From assembly GCA_026989505.1 (NCBI GenBank), contig JALSJF010000007.1:1-34661 (forward strand): 34,661 bases of DNA. Reading direction: 5' to 3'. Origin of the DNA: Cyclobacteriaceae bacterium (GTDB lineage Bacteria > Bacteroidota > Bacteroidia > Cytophagales > Cyclobacteriaceae). Below are positions 15,685 to 23,757 of the stretch, one piece after another; position 1 is the stretch's first letter; every line of letters begins with the position of its first letter. The position numbers were made by a program, and so were the translations under genes. A model generated the notes under the pieces. That model had not been told where the DNA came from and ran no database searches. It saw only the letters and a program-made list of their open reading frames with translations.

Positions 15685-17691
15685 TTATTTCTCAAGAATT
15701 GTAAACTCTACACGTCTGTTCTTACGCCTGCCCTCAACCGTTTCATTAGAGGCTATGGGTTTTGTTTCACCAAAATATTTCACCTCAATACGGCTGCTGT
15801 CAATACCTTTCTTCGTTAGGTAATTGGCCACGGTCTGGGCCCTTCTTTTCGACAATCCCATATTATATTCCCCCGGGCCGGTGCTATCGGCATGGCCGGC
15901 AATGGAAATCCTGACCTTAGCGTTTTCTGCAAGGTAGGTGGTAAGCCGGTTTAACTCAGGATAAGATTCCTCTTTCAAAGTTGCTTTGTCGAAATCGAAG
16001 AAAATATTATTCAGCACAATGGTGGCCTGCACCACTTCGGGCACTAGCAGCATATTGCGGTTTAGCTCATCGTTGGGCGGGTCTTCCCCGGTTAAATCAA
16101 TGTTTTCACTTATAGGCAGATACCCTTCGGCCTCAGCCCGGAAACCATAAAGATGTCCTTTGGGCAACACTATTTCATATTCACCTGTTTCGCTGTGCGA
16201 CTTGGTAATGCCTACGGTAACACCTTCGGGTAATTTTTCATAGAGGATTTTTGCCGCAATAGGTTTGCCGGTTTCTTTATCCAGTAGTTTTCCTTTCACT
16301 ACAATAACATCTTTCGGCATTACCCTGAGGGGCATTTCCACCCTGAAAATATCGGCATCATCATCACTTATGGCCTTGGTATAATAGGCGTAATTACCCG
16401 TTATCGGAATATTAAAAAACAGGTCATCCCGTTCGGAATTAATATCAGGCCCCATATTTTGCGGCTCCGACCAATTGGTCCAGGTGTCGTCCAATCGTTT
16501 AGAAACATAAATATCAAAACCACCATAACCACCACGGCCATTGGTAGAGAAATATAATGTTTCGTCATCGGCAGCAAGGAAAGGGGAAGATTCATCTCCC
16601 ACAGAGTTGATCACATCCCCCATATTCAGGGGCTCCGACCAGGTGCTGTCTTCCCGGAAAAAGCTCACATAAAAGTCGCGTTCCCCGCGGGTGTCATCAC
16701 GCTCAACGGCCATGATTAATACCTGGCGATTGTTCGTTAAGAAGTAATTGGCTTTATCGCTATAATTATAATCATTTTCTATATCAAGGTTATAGGGTTT
16801 GGTCCACCGGTCACCTTCTTTGGTACTGATGGAAACCCCGGCTTTCATTTTACCTTTCTTCTCATACCGGTTGCCCAGCAACAGCACTATGGTGTTGCCG
16901 TCCGGGGTAATACCACTAACAAAATTAGGCTCGGGGGTATTCAGAGTTGGCCCGGCATTTACGGCCTCCTGCCACTCGCCATTATCGTCCATTTCAGAGT
17001 ACCAGATATCTTCATCATCGGCCTCACCGCCAACATTGCCCGGGTGGTTTTTACGGCTGAAAAAGAGGGTCCTGCCATCGGGCGACAACAAAGGTTTATA
17101 TTCCTTGTACGGGCTGTTTACATTGTCGTTCAACCTTTCGGCCAGCAAATTAGTACGCAGGTTATCCATTATTTCTACCTCAATATCCATAGGTTTGGGC
17201 GAAGCTGAAATACCGATGGCATCAATACTGTAATATTCGGGTACCGTGGCCCCGTCCAGTTCTATTTTCACACTGGCCACTTCAAAGGTGGTTTGCTCAA
17301 TTATCAGGCTAAGCAAGCGCCCCTTAAGCGGGATACTGCGGGCAGAGAATGAGCCGACAGCATATTCTTTACCGGCTTTATCGTAAATATACACATGGGT
17401 AATGGCTGTTGGGTTATACGACTCGGCAATAACCACTTGTCTTATTTTCATGGGTTTGGCAAACCCCACCTTAATAAATTCTTTTCTGTTGGGCCTGTCG
17501 GGTGTCCAGGCCGTGGGGCTTTCACCGGCTGCCGGCAATACGGTAGGTTTACCCAGAACCTGCTCGGCCGAATACTGAATAGGCGTTAATTCCGAAGAAA
17601 ACTCAATTACTTTGTCGGCCCACTGTATTTCTTGTGGGAAAGCTATGCATGGCAGCACAAAGCCCAAAATGAGGGTTATAACTTTTCTCAT
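15685..17691 (-). CDS. PorE-like OmpA protein with PD40 repeats
   Basis: A 668-aa exported protein. The signal peptide is residues 1-20 (ending IAFPQ). A galactose-binding or discoidin-like beta domain seems to occupy residues 25-150. WD40-like PD40 repeats follow at about 180-420, with recurring motifs such as LSPDGRTLFFSR, ITPDGNTIVLLL and LAADDETLYFSTNGRGGYGGFDIY. A carboxypeptidase-regulatory-like domain lies at about 440-520, and a C-terminal OmpA domain from about 550 (IAGHADSTGPGEYNMGLSKRRA). This is the architecture of PorE (type IX secretion) and of many related Bacteroidota OmpA proteins. I see no other T9SS genes in the window, so T9SS membership is not established. A GTG two codons upstream is an alternative start; the ATG at 17691 is preferred. 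Confidence 0.87.
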   Translation of the reverse strand: MRKVITLILGFVLPCIAFPQEIQWADKVIEFSSELTPIQYSAEQVLGKPTVLPAAGESPTAWTPDRPNRKEFIKVGFAKPMKIRQVVIAESYNPTAITHVYIYDKAGKEYAVGSFSARSIPLKGRLLSLIIEQTTFEVASVKIELDGATVPEYYSIDAIGISASPKPMDIEVEIMDNLRTNLLAERLNDNVNSPYKEYKPLLSPDGRTLFFSRKNHPGNVGGEADDEDIWYSEMDDNGEWQEAVNAGPTLNTPEPNFVSGITPDGNTIVLLLGNRYEKKGKMKAGVSISTKEGDRWTKPYNLDIENDYNYSDKANYFLTNNRQVLIMAVERDDTRGERDFYVSFFREDSTWSEPLNMGDVINSVGDESSPFLAADDETLYFSTNGRGGYGGFDIYVSKRLDDTWTNWSEPQNMGPDINSERDDLFFNIPITGNYAYYTKAISDDDADIFRVEMPLRVMPKDVIVVKGKLLDKETGKPIAAKILYEKLPEGVTVGITKSHSETGEYEIVLPKGHLYGFRAEAEGYLPISENIDLTGEDPPNDELNRNMLLVPEVVQATIVLNNIFFDFDKATLKEESYPELNRLTTYLAENAKVRISIAGHADSTGPGEYNMGLSKRRAQTVANYLTKKGIDSSRIEVKYFGETKPIASNETVEGRRKNRRVEFTILEK

Positions 17692-17806
17692 GTACACCGG
17701 GTTAGGTTATATAGGATGCTCGTTAATTTAATAATTTGTAAACTTACGCGAAAAAATACAGATTACCATTCAATAATCATATTCTTAGGCGAAAAAATTA
17801 TACAAA

Positions 17807-19252
17807 TTATTTTTCCTTACCGGCCCAGTAATCGGCATTTTTTATCCCCAGGGCAGTAGCATCAAAGACCGGGTCTTTGCCCTCCTTTTGTTGCTGACGA
17901 TAATCTTTGAGTGCTTTCAGGGCTGGTTTTTGTAATAGTAAAATGGCTATTACATTAAGCCAGGCCATAATCCCCACGCCAATATCGCCCAGTTGCCAGG
18001 CAGGGCCGGCCGTAACTGTAGTGCCATAAATGATGGTACCCAGGGTAACCACCCGCAAAATATTGATCAGCCAGGGGTGGCGGCCATTTTGATCGAGATA
18101 AGTCAGGTTGGTTTCGGCCATGTAATAATAAGCCATGAGTGTGGTGAACACAAAAAACAATAAGGAGATGGCCACAAAGCCATTGCCAAAACCCTCAAAT
18201 ACCGATTCTACCGCATGTTGGGTAAACCCGGGGCCATCGACACCGGCCGGCAGGTTTTGCCATAAAAAGCTGCCCGGGTTGGCCGGGTCGGCCACATTAT
18301 ATTGATCGGTAAACAAAATCATAAAAGCCGTGGCCGTGCAAACAAATAACGTATCAATATAAACCGAAAAGGCCTGCACCAGGCCCTGCTTTACCGGATG
18401 GCTTACTTCGGCTGCCGAGGCAGCATGGGGGGCCGTACCCTGGCCGGCTTCGTTAGAGAAAATACCCCTTTTAACCCCGGCACTGATAGCCACCCCCACA
18501 ATACCGGCAAAGGCCGGTTCCAGGCCAAAGGCAGATTTAACAATCAGCCGGAAGACATCGGGCACATGGGTTATATTCATCGAAATTATCACCACCGCCA
18601 TTAAAATGTAGCCAATAGCCATAAACGGCACCACCACCTGGGCCACGTGGCCAATACGTTTTACGCCACCGAAGATGACCATAGCCAGGGCCACGGCCAC
18701 GGCCATACCCGTATAGAGTGGCGCTACATTAAAGGCCGTTTCCATGCCCGAAGCAATGCTTTGCGATTGTACGGCCGGCAGGAAAAATGTCATACTGAAA
18801 ATGGTGGCAATAGAAAAGATTACGGCATACCATTTCATCCCCAGGCCCTTCTCAATATAATACGAGGGGCCGCCACGGTACTCATTGTTTACCACCTGCT
18901 TGTAAATTTGTCCCAGGGTGGCTTCCACATAAGCTGAGGCAGCGCCCAAAAAGGCGATGATCCACATCCAGAAGACCGCCCCCGGGCCACCCAGGACAAT
19001 GGCGGTAGCCACCCCGGCAATATTACCGGTGCCTACCCGGCCTGAAATGGCAATGGCAAACGCCTGGAATGAGGATACCCCTCTTGCCGATTCTTTGCCT
19101 TTAAATAGCAAACGGACCATCTCCTTGATAAAGGCGACCTGCAAAAAGCGGGTACGCACAGAAAAATAAACCCCTGCCCCCAAACAGAGGATGACAAGGG
19201 GCAGCCCCCAGACAAAATCATTGACGGCAGTAACAATATCGGCAAAACTCAT
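17807..19252 (-). CDS. Alanine/glycine:cation symporter (AGCS family)
   Basis: A 481-aa inner-membrane Na+- or H+-coupled amino-acid transporter. It has the family hallmarks: the early SFQAFAIAISGRVGTGNIAGVATAI segment, the GPGAVFWMWIIAFLGAASAYVEATLGQIYK stretch, and GVKRGIFSNEAGQGTAPHAASAA in the middle. About 11 transmembrane helices are visible and the length is normal for AGCS (DagA/YrbD-like) proteins. The likely substrates are alanine, glycine or D-alanine; which one cannot be told. A clear Bacteroidota-type promoter lies at 19280-19309, predicting a leader of about 24 nt. It sits immediately beside the putative ncRNA and origin region. Confidence 0.92.
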   Translation of the reverse strand: MSFADIVTAVNDFVWGLPLVILCLGAGVYFSVRTRFLQVAFIKEMVRLLFKGKESARGVSSFQAFAIAISGRVGTGNIAGVATAIVLGGPGAVFWMWIIAFLGAASAYVEATLGQIYKQVVNNEYRGGPSYYIEKGLGMKWYAVIFSIATIFSMTFFLPAVQSQSIASGMETAFNVAPLYTGMAVAVALAMVIFGGVKRIGHVAQVVVPFMAIGYILMAVVIISMNITHVPDVFRLIVKSAFGLEPAFAGIVGVAISAGVKRGIFSNEAGQGTAPHAASAAEVSHPVKQGLVQAFSVYIDTLFVCTATAFMILFTDQYNVADPANPGSFLWQNLPAGVDGPGFTQHAVESVFEGFGNGFVAISLLFFVFTTLMAYYYMAETNLTYLDQNGRHPWLINILRVVTLGTIIYGTTVTAGPAWQLGDIGVGIMAWLNVIAILLLQKPALKALKDYRQQQKEGKDPVFDATALGIKNADYWAGKEK

Positions 19253-19279
19253 ACTATTTCATTGAAAGCGTAAAAGGCC

Positions 19280-19309
19280 CAAATATAGAACAATAAGTAA
19301 ATAAACAAG
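19280..19309 (-). promoter_or_regulatory. Bacteroidota-type promoter of the AGCS symporter gene
   Basis: On the minus strand a TATATTTG -7 element (19280-19287) fully matches TAnnTTTG. A CTTG -33-like element (19306-19309) lies 18 bp upstream. The predicted start site is about 20-25 nt before the ATG at 19252. Confidence 0.6.
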
Positions 19310-19377
19310 TGCGTAAATTATACCACGAGCGGATAGCCCCCTGTGAAGAGTGGGAGACGCAGGGCAGATGAGATGGT

Positions 19378-19421
19378 TATAAAACAAAAGCGGATGCAAC
19401 TCTGACGAATCACATCCGCTT
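19378..19421 (-). terminator. Intrinsic terminator of the putative ncRNA
   Basis: On the minus strand a 9-bp perfect stem (AAGCGGATG / CATCCGCTT; arms 19413-19421 and 19388-19396) with a 16-nt loop is followed by a T-rich tail (CTTTTGTTTT). It faces away from the origin-like region and lies before the AGCS promoter, where no annotated protein gene ends. Confidence 0.65.
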
Positions 19422-19702
19422 CACGCCTTAGCCACCGTAGCGACTAATTTGTGCCAAGCTACTGTTTCAACTTCACTTCACTGAACAATGCCGAAACATT
19501 GCATCGCAAAGGTCTAACGCTGATGATAACCCCACTCTCAACTGCCGGCCTTTCAACCAACCGCCTATAAGGCTTATTGCACTTTGCAACTTGCGTTGTT
19601 TCAACTTTCAATCTTGCGACTGTCCGTCTTTTGTGCGACCTTACGAGTGAAATTCTCAACTTGTTTGGAGTTCTGCCTCCAGTTGTTTTTCCCTCACTTG
19701 GT
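19378..19702 (-). ncRNA. Putative hairpin-rich non-coding RNA of about 320 nt
   Basis: A transcription unit is delimited by a strong Bacteroidota-type promoter (19708-19740) and an intrinsic terminator (19378-19421). Between them, reading the minus strand, several compact hairpins follow one another: TGGAG/CTCCA around a GCAGAA loop, GTTG-AAA-CAAC, TTGCA-AAG-TGCAA, GCCT-TAT-AGGC, and CAATG-TTTCGG-CATTG. The hallmark ends of tmRNA, the conserved RNase P RNA elements and the tRNA fold are not evident. An 83-codon frame (19459-19710) runs through it. Its only early start is a TTG that lies inside the -7 promoter element, so it could not be on the transcript, and its translation has no recognisable domain. 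A decayed gene or mobile relic is the main alternative. I cannot assign a known RNA family. Confidence 0.45.
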
Positions 19703-19707
19703 AATAT

Positions 19708-19740
19708 CAAAGGTAGATCAAAAAATATATGCCAACCAAA
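19708..19740 (-). promoter_or_regulatory. Bacteroidota-type promoter of the putative ncRNA
   Basis: Minus strand: TTTG (-33; 19737-19740), 21-bp AT-rich spacer, TACCTTTG (-7; 19708-19715), both perfect to consensus. The expected transcription start is near 19700-19703. The promoter overlaps the AT-rich tract of the origin-like region, so its activity could affect strand opening there. Confidence 0.6.
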
Positions 19741-19822
19741 TTTTTTTATTATAAGTTATCGACAACTTATGCACCCCGTTATACCCTAGTTATGCACCGG
19801 TTTATCCACAGGGTTATCCACA
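19716..19822. other. Putative chromosomal replication origin (oriC): phased DnaA-box array plus AT-rich tract
   Basis: Six nonamers resembling the DnaA box TTATNCACA stand in the same orientation: TTATCGACA (19756), TTATGCACC (19767), TTATACCCT (19779, weakest), TTATGCACC (19790), TTATCCACA (19802, perfect) and TTATCCACA (19814, perfect). Their start-to-start spacing is 11, 12, 11, 12 and 12 bp, about one helical turn each, as expected for cooperative DnaA loading. Immediately left is an AT-rich tract (19716-19755) suited to be the unwinding element. ATAAGTT/AACTTAT (19751-19757 and 19764-19770) forms an inverted repeat at the junction. The array ends 12 bp from the amidase stop codon. dnaA is not adjacent, but oriC is often unlinked from dnaA in Bacteroidota. 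A DnaA-titration or regulatory site is the alternative. Confidence 0.6.
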
Positions 19823-19833
19823 TTTTGCCTGTT

Positions 19834-21450
19834 CTACGGCAGGTTCAGGGCAGATGGCAGGGTGGGGGCTACCCTTACGTTAGCGGCTTGCTCAAAAGCA
19901 TAGGCCATTGCAATAAGTTTGGGCTCCTGCCAGGCTCCCGAGAACATGGATACCCCTACCGGCAAGCCGGCCACATAGCCGGCCGGTACGGTAATATTGG
20001 GGTAACCGGCCCGGGCCGCCAGCGAAGAACTGCCACCCCCATAATGATCGCCATTGATTAAATCAATACACCAGGCCGGGCCGCCCGTGGGCGCTACGAT
20101 GGCATCGAGGTTATGCGCTTTCAACGTAGCATCTATGCCTTTTTGGCGCGAAAGTAACAACACTTTTTTCAGGGCCCCGGTGTATTCTTTTTCGTTTAAA
20201 TCCCCTTTTGCCTGTGCTTCTTCCAGTATTTCCTGCGCAAAATAGGGCATCGACTCATCACGGTTGGCCTTGTTGAAGGCAATCACTTCGGCCAGGGAAT
20301 TAACGTTGGCATTGGCGCTGGCGAGGTAGTTGTTCACCCCGTCTTTAAACTCGTACAACAAAACCTGGTAACCGGCATCACCAAATTCGTTAATCGTCTT
20401 GATCTCTACCGGATCAATAACCGTAGCCCCGGCCTGCGCCATCGTGGCCAGGGCCTGCGCCATGATGCGGTCAACTTTTTCATGAAAGCCAAAGGTGCTG
20501 CGCAGTACACCTATGCGTTTGCCTTGCAAGCCCTCTTTATCTAAAAATTGGGTGTAATCAGCGTAACGTTTGCCTTCGCTTTCTTTGGTGCGTTCATCCC
20601 CGGGATCGGTGCCGGTAAGCGGCCCCAGCAAGGCCACGGCATCGGCAACCGTGCGGGCCATAGGGCCGGCCGTATCCTGGGTGGCCGAAATAGGAATGAT
20701 ACCCGAACGCCCCCATAGACCTACCGTGGGTTTAATGCCCACGATACCATTGGCAGAAGCAGGGCAGACGATGGACCCGTTAGTTTCGGTACCAATAGTA
20801 ATCGCACAAAGGTTGGCCGACACGGCTGCCCCCGAACCGGAGCTGGAGCCACAGGGGCTGCGGTCTAAGGCATAGGGGTTACGGGTTTGCCGGCCACGCC
20901 CGCTCCAACCACTGGAGGAGCGGGTGGAGCGGAAATTGGCCCATTCGCTCAGGTTGGTTTTGCCAAGCAAGACAGCTCCGGCTTGGCGTAACTGCTTAAT
21001 AATAAAGGCATCCTCACCGGCAATATTGCCTGCCAGGGCCAGTGAGCCGGCTGTGGTCATCATTTTGTCGGCCGTATCAATATTATCTTTTACCATGACC
21101 GGAATACCGTGCAAGGGGCCACGTACCTTGCCTTCCTGGCGCTCCTTATCCAGGGCATCGGCCAGGGCCAGGGCATCGGGGTTGCGCTCGATAACCGCAT
21201 TAAGCCCCCCTTCAACCTTGTCTATTTCTTCGATACGCTGCAGGTACATTTCACAAAGGGTGCGGGAAGTATATTTCCCGTCCGTCATTGCCTGCTGCAG
21301 TTCCGCAACGGTTTTTTCTTCTAAGGCAAACTCTTTGCCTGCCGGTTTTTTTTCCTTGCTACCCCCCTTATCGGTAGCACAAGCCTGCATGGTTACCAGG
21401 GGCACAGCCGTACCCAGGGCGGTAAGCTGGATAAAATTTCTTCGTTTCAT
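19834..21450 (-). CDS. Amidase-signature family hydrolase, lipoprotein
   Basis: A 538-aa amidase that hydrolyses carboxylic amides through a Ser-cisSer-Lys triad: K121 in VMVKDNIDT, S202 in CGSSSGSG and nucleophile S226 in TETNGSIVCP. The N-terminus MKRRNFIQLTALG carries a twin arginine and a hydrophobic stretch, ending at a probable lipobox cysteine (C24 in TMQAC). The enzyme is therefore likely exported folded by Tat and lipid-anchored. Cytoplasmic GatA is ruled out by this signal and by the absence of gatB/gatC. It starts 33 bp after the S9 peptidase gene stops, so the two probably form an operon for extracytoplasmic peptide or amide breakdown. The physiological amide is unknown. Confidence 0.9.
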   Translation of the reverse strand: MKRRNFIQLTALGTAVPLVTMQACATDKGGSKEKKPAGKEFALEEKTVAELQQAMTDGKYTSRTLCEMYLQRIEEIDKVEGGLNAVIERNPDALALADALDKERQEGKVRGPLHGIPVMVKDNIDTADKMMTTAGSLALAGNIAGEDAFIIKQLRQAGAVLLGKTNLSEWANFRSTRSSSGWSGRGRQTRNPYALDRSPCGSSSGSGAAVSANLCAITIGTETNGSIVCPASANGIVGIKPTVGLWGRSGIIPISATQDTAGPMARTVADAVALLGPLTGTDPGDERTKESEGKRYADYTQFLDKEGLQGKRIGVLRSTFGFHEKVDRIMAQALATMAQAGATVIDPVEIKTINEFGDAGYQVLLYEFKDGVNNYLASANANVNSLAEVIAFNKANRDESMPYFAQEILEEAQAKGDLNEKEYTGALKKVLLLSRQKGIDATLKAHNLDAIVAPTGGPAWCIDLINGDHYGGGSSSLAARAGYPNITVPAGYVAGLPVGVSMFSGAWQEPKLIAMAYAFEQAANVRVAPTLPSALNLP

Positions 21451-21483
21451 AGTTCGTCAGGTTAAGTCAGGATTTACTGTTTA

Positions 21484-23646
21484 TTATAAATTCTCCAGAA
21501 TAAAATCTGTCATCAGGGTATAGAGGTGCAGGCGGGCATTCCTGCGGTAAATACCATGCGCCCTGTCGGGATAGAAGAACAAGGAAAACTGCTTGCCCCG
21601 GGCAATCAGGGCATCGGCCAGGGCAATGCTGTTTTGCACATGCACATTATCATCCCCGGTGCCGTGGATCAACAGAAACTTTCCTTTAAGGTTGCCGGCA
21701 TACGTCACCGGGGAGTTCTCATCATACCCTGCCGGGTTTTCCTGCGGGGTTTGCAAAAAGCGCTCAGTGTAAATGGTATCGTAATAGCGCCACGAGGTTA
21801 CGGGGGCCACGGCTATGGCCGTTGAAAACACCTCGCTGCCCCGTAAGATTGCCAGTGATGCCATATAGCCCCCAAAGCTCCAGCCCCAGATACCGATGCG
21901 GGCAGCATCTACATAAGGCAGCCCGGCAAGGTATTTTGCCCCGGCTATCTGGTCTTCCACCTCCAGCTTACCCAGTTGTTTATAGGTTTGCTTTTTAAAA
22001 TGCGCCCCCCGGCCACCGGTACCGCGGCCGTCAATTACCACAATCACATAGCCTTTTTGCACCAGCATCTGGTGCCAGTAATAATGGCCTCCCCCCCAGG
22101 CATTACTGACACTCTGCGAGCCCGGACCGGAATATTGGTACATCAGCACCGGGTATTTTTTGGCCGCATTAAAATCAGCCGGCTTGAGCATATACCCATT
22201 TAGGGAGGTGCCCTCTGCCGTGTTAAACGTAAAAAACTCCTTATTTACCAAACCATACGCTTTGGCGGTGGCCAGCAAACCCGCATTGTCCTCCAGCACC
22301 TTAATTAGTTTGTTGCCTTTGGTTTGATACAGTTCTACCCTGTCAGGCGAAGTGGCGCTGCTGTTATAATTAAGGTAGTACTTAAAATCAGGGCTCATAT
22401 TCACCCGGTTTACCCCGGGATGGAGCGATAGCTTGCGCTTATGCCTGCCCGACAAATCAATGGCATAGAAATATTGTTCGAGGGGTGATTCCTCATGCGA
22501 AGTGAAATAAAGTGTCTGCCGCCTGCTTTTCTGGTCGATGCCGACAAAACTCACCACCTCCCAGTCCCCGGTGGTTATCTGCCGTACCAATTTACCCTCA
22601 ATAGTATAGAGGTAAATATGCTTATAGCCACTGCGCTCGCTGGTGGCAATGATATGCTTACCATCATCGAGGTAAAGCAGGTCTTCCACATCCACATAGG
22701 TATCCGACTCATCGGTAAAGACCAAAGTGGCCTTGCCGGTGGTGGCATCGGCATGCAGCACGGTAATTTTATTCTGGAGACGGTTCATCCTGCGCACCGA
22801 CAGCACTTCCGGGTTTTGGGTCCAGGTAATCCGGGGAATGTAACGATCGGTTTCGGTACCCAAATCAACATGGGTTAGTTTCTTGTTTTCCAGATGATAA
22901 ATATTTATTTCAACCAGGGCGTTCATCTCACCGGCCTTGGGATATTTATACCGGTAATCTTCGGGGTAAAGCTGCCCCTGGTGCCACACCTGCATATTGT
23001 ACTCACGCACGCGGCCTTCATCAAACCGGTAGAAGGCCAGTTTCTTGCTATCGGGCGACCAGGCAAAAGCTTTGGTCAACGACAGCTCTTCCTCATAAAC
23101 CCAATCGGCACTGCCATTGATAATGTGGTTGGCCTTGCCATCGGTAGTCACCTGTACTTCCTGCATATCGGCCAGGGTAACATAAAATAAATTGTTATCG
23201 CGGGTGAAGGCCACGCTGGCGCCATCGGGCGAAAAGGTACCATACGCCTGGCGGCCGGCTGCCAGTTTGCGCAATTCCCGGGTCTGGCGGTTATAAATAT
23301 AGTAAACAGCGGTATATGACCTGCGGAAAATAGGTTTACGGTTTGTAAGCAAAAGAATTTGCTGTTCATCAGGGCTAAAGGCATAATCATCAATAGCCAG
23401 CATGGGGTCAAGCGCCTGGCCATCCAGTAGGGTTTCCACAATATCACCGGTGGTAACATCATATTTTACTACGGCATTCCCCTTGAGGGCGGTGTAATAC
23501 CGGCCGTCATTCATCCAGCGAATACCATAAACCGATTTGCTGCGGAAAATATTTTGGCTGGTAAAATCTTTGACCTCAATCTGTTTCTGGGCTACAACCT
23601 GGCTGCTCAATAGCAACGACAAGATAATTACTGCTGATTTTCTCAT
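21484..23646 (-). CDS. S9 family peptidase, dipeptidyl peptidase IV-like
   Basis: A 720-aa exported serine peptidase that removes N-terminal dipeptides, probably with a proline or alanine preference. The signal peptide is residues 1-19 (ending VVAQ). An N-terminal eight-bladed propeller of the DPPIV_N type spans about 70-430, including SADWVYEEELSLTKAFAWSP, the loop with the Glu pair that binds the substrate amino group. The C-terminal alpha/beta hydrolase has the triad S590 (GWSFGGYM), D665 (GTGDDNVHVQN) and H697 (DRAHGIY). All key residues are present and the length is normal. A TAGTTTTG -7 element lies 21 bp upstream. The amidase gene follows on the same strand. A role in peptide scavenging is likely. 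Confidence 0.94.
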   Translation of the reverse strand: MRKSAVIILSLLLSSQVVAQKQIEVKDFTSQNIFRSKSVYGIRWMNDGRYYTALKGNAVVKYDVTTGDIVETLLDGQALDPMLAIDDYAFSPDEQQILLLTNRKPIFRRSYTAVYYIYNRQTRELRKLAAGRQAYGTFSPDGASVAFTRDNNLFYVTLADMQEVQVTTDGKANHIINGSADWVYEEELSLTKAFAWSPDSKKLAFYRFDEGRVREYNMQVWHQGQLYPEDYRYKYPKAGEMNALVEINIYHLENKKLTHVDLGTETDRYIPRITWTQNPEVLSVRRMNRLQNKITVLHADATTGKATLVFTDESDTYVDVEDLLYLDDGKHIIATSERSGYKHIYLYTIEGKLVRQITTGDWEVVSFVGIDQKSRRQTLYFTSHEESPLEQYFYAIDLSGRHKRKLSLHPGVNRVNMSPDFKYYLNYNSSATSPDRVELYQTKGNKLIKVLEDNAGLLATAKAYGLVNKEFFTFNTAEGTSLNGYMLKPADFNAAKKYPVLMYQYSGPGSQSVSNAWGGGHYYWHQMLVQKGYVIVVIDGRGTGGRGAHFKKQTYKQLGKLEVEDQIAGAKYLAGLPYVDAARIGIWGWSFGGYMASLAILRGSEVFSTAIAVAPVTSWRYYDTIYTERFLQTPQENPAGYDENSPVTYAGNLKGKFLLIHGTGDDNVHVQNSIALADALIARGKQFSLFFYPDRAHGIYRRNARLHLYTLMTDFILENL

Positions 23647-23666
23647 ATGCTACATTTTCGTTTATT

Positions 23667-23674
23667 CAAAACTA
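23667..23674 (-). promoter_or_regulatory. Putative -7 promoter element of the S9 peptidase gene
   Basis: Minus strand TAGTTTTG, a full match to TAnnTTTG, 20 bp before the ATG. The -33 half is not convincing, so support is partial. Confidence 0.4.
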
Positions 23675-23757
23675 TCAGAACTAATGATTTATGCTAATCT
23701 ATTCTGATCAGAGGTAATGGCAAGGTATTGATGGGGAATTTGCCGTTAACCCGGGCA

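Noticed and set aside
19501-19610. Possible integron attC site: GTCTAAC (inverse-core-like) near 19512 and GCGTTG near 19594
   Set aside because: The right-hand core does not fit GTTRRRY, the internal boxes are missing, and no integrase or cassette array is near.
19388-19620. tracrRNA- or CRISPR-like hairpins in the RNA candidate
   Set aside because: No repeat-spacer array and no cas gene lie in the window. Short hairpins alone are not evidence of a CRISPR system.
19834-21450. GatA subunit of the glutamyl-tRNA amidotransferase
   Set aside because: A lipoprotein/Tat-type signal and the lack of gatB or gatC rule out the cytoplasmic tRNA enzyme, although the amidase triad is shared.
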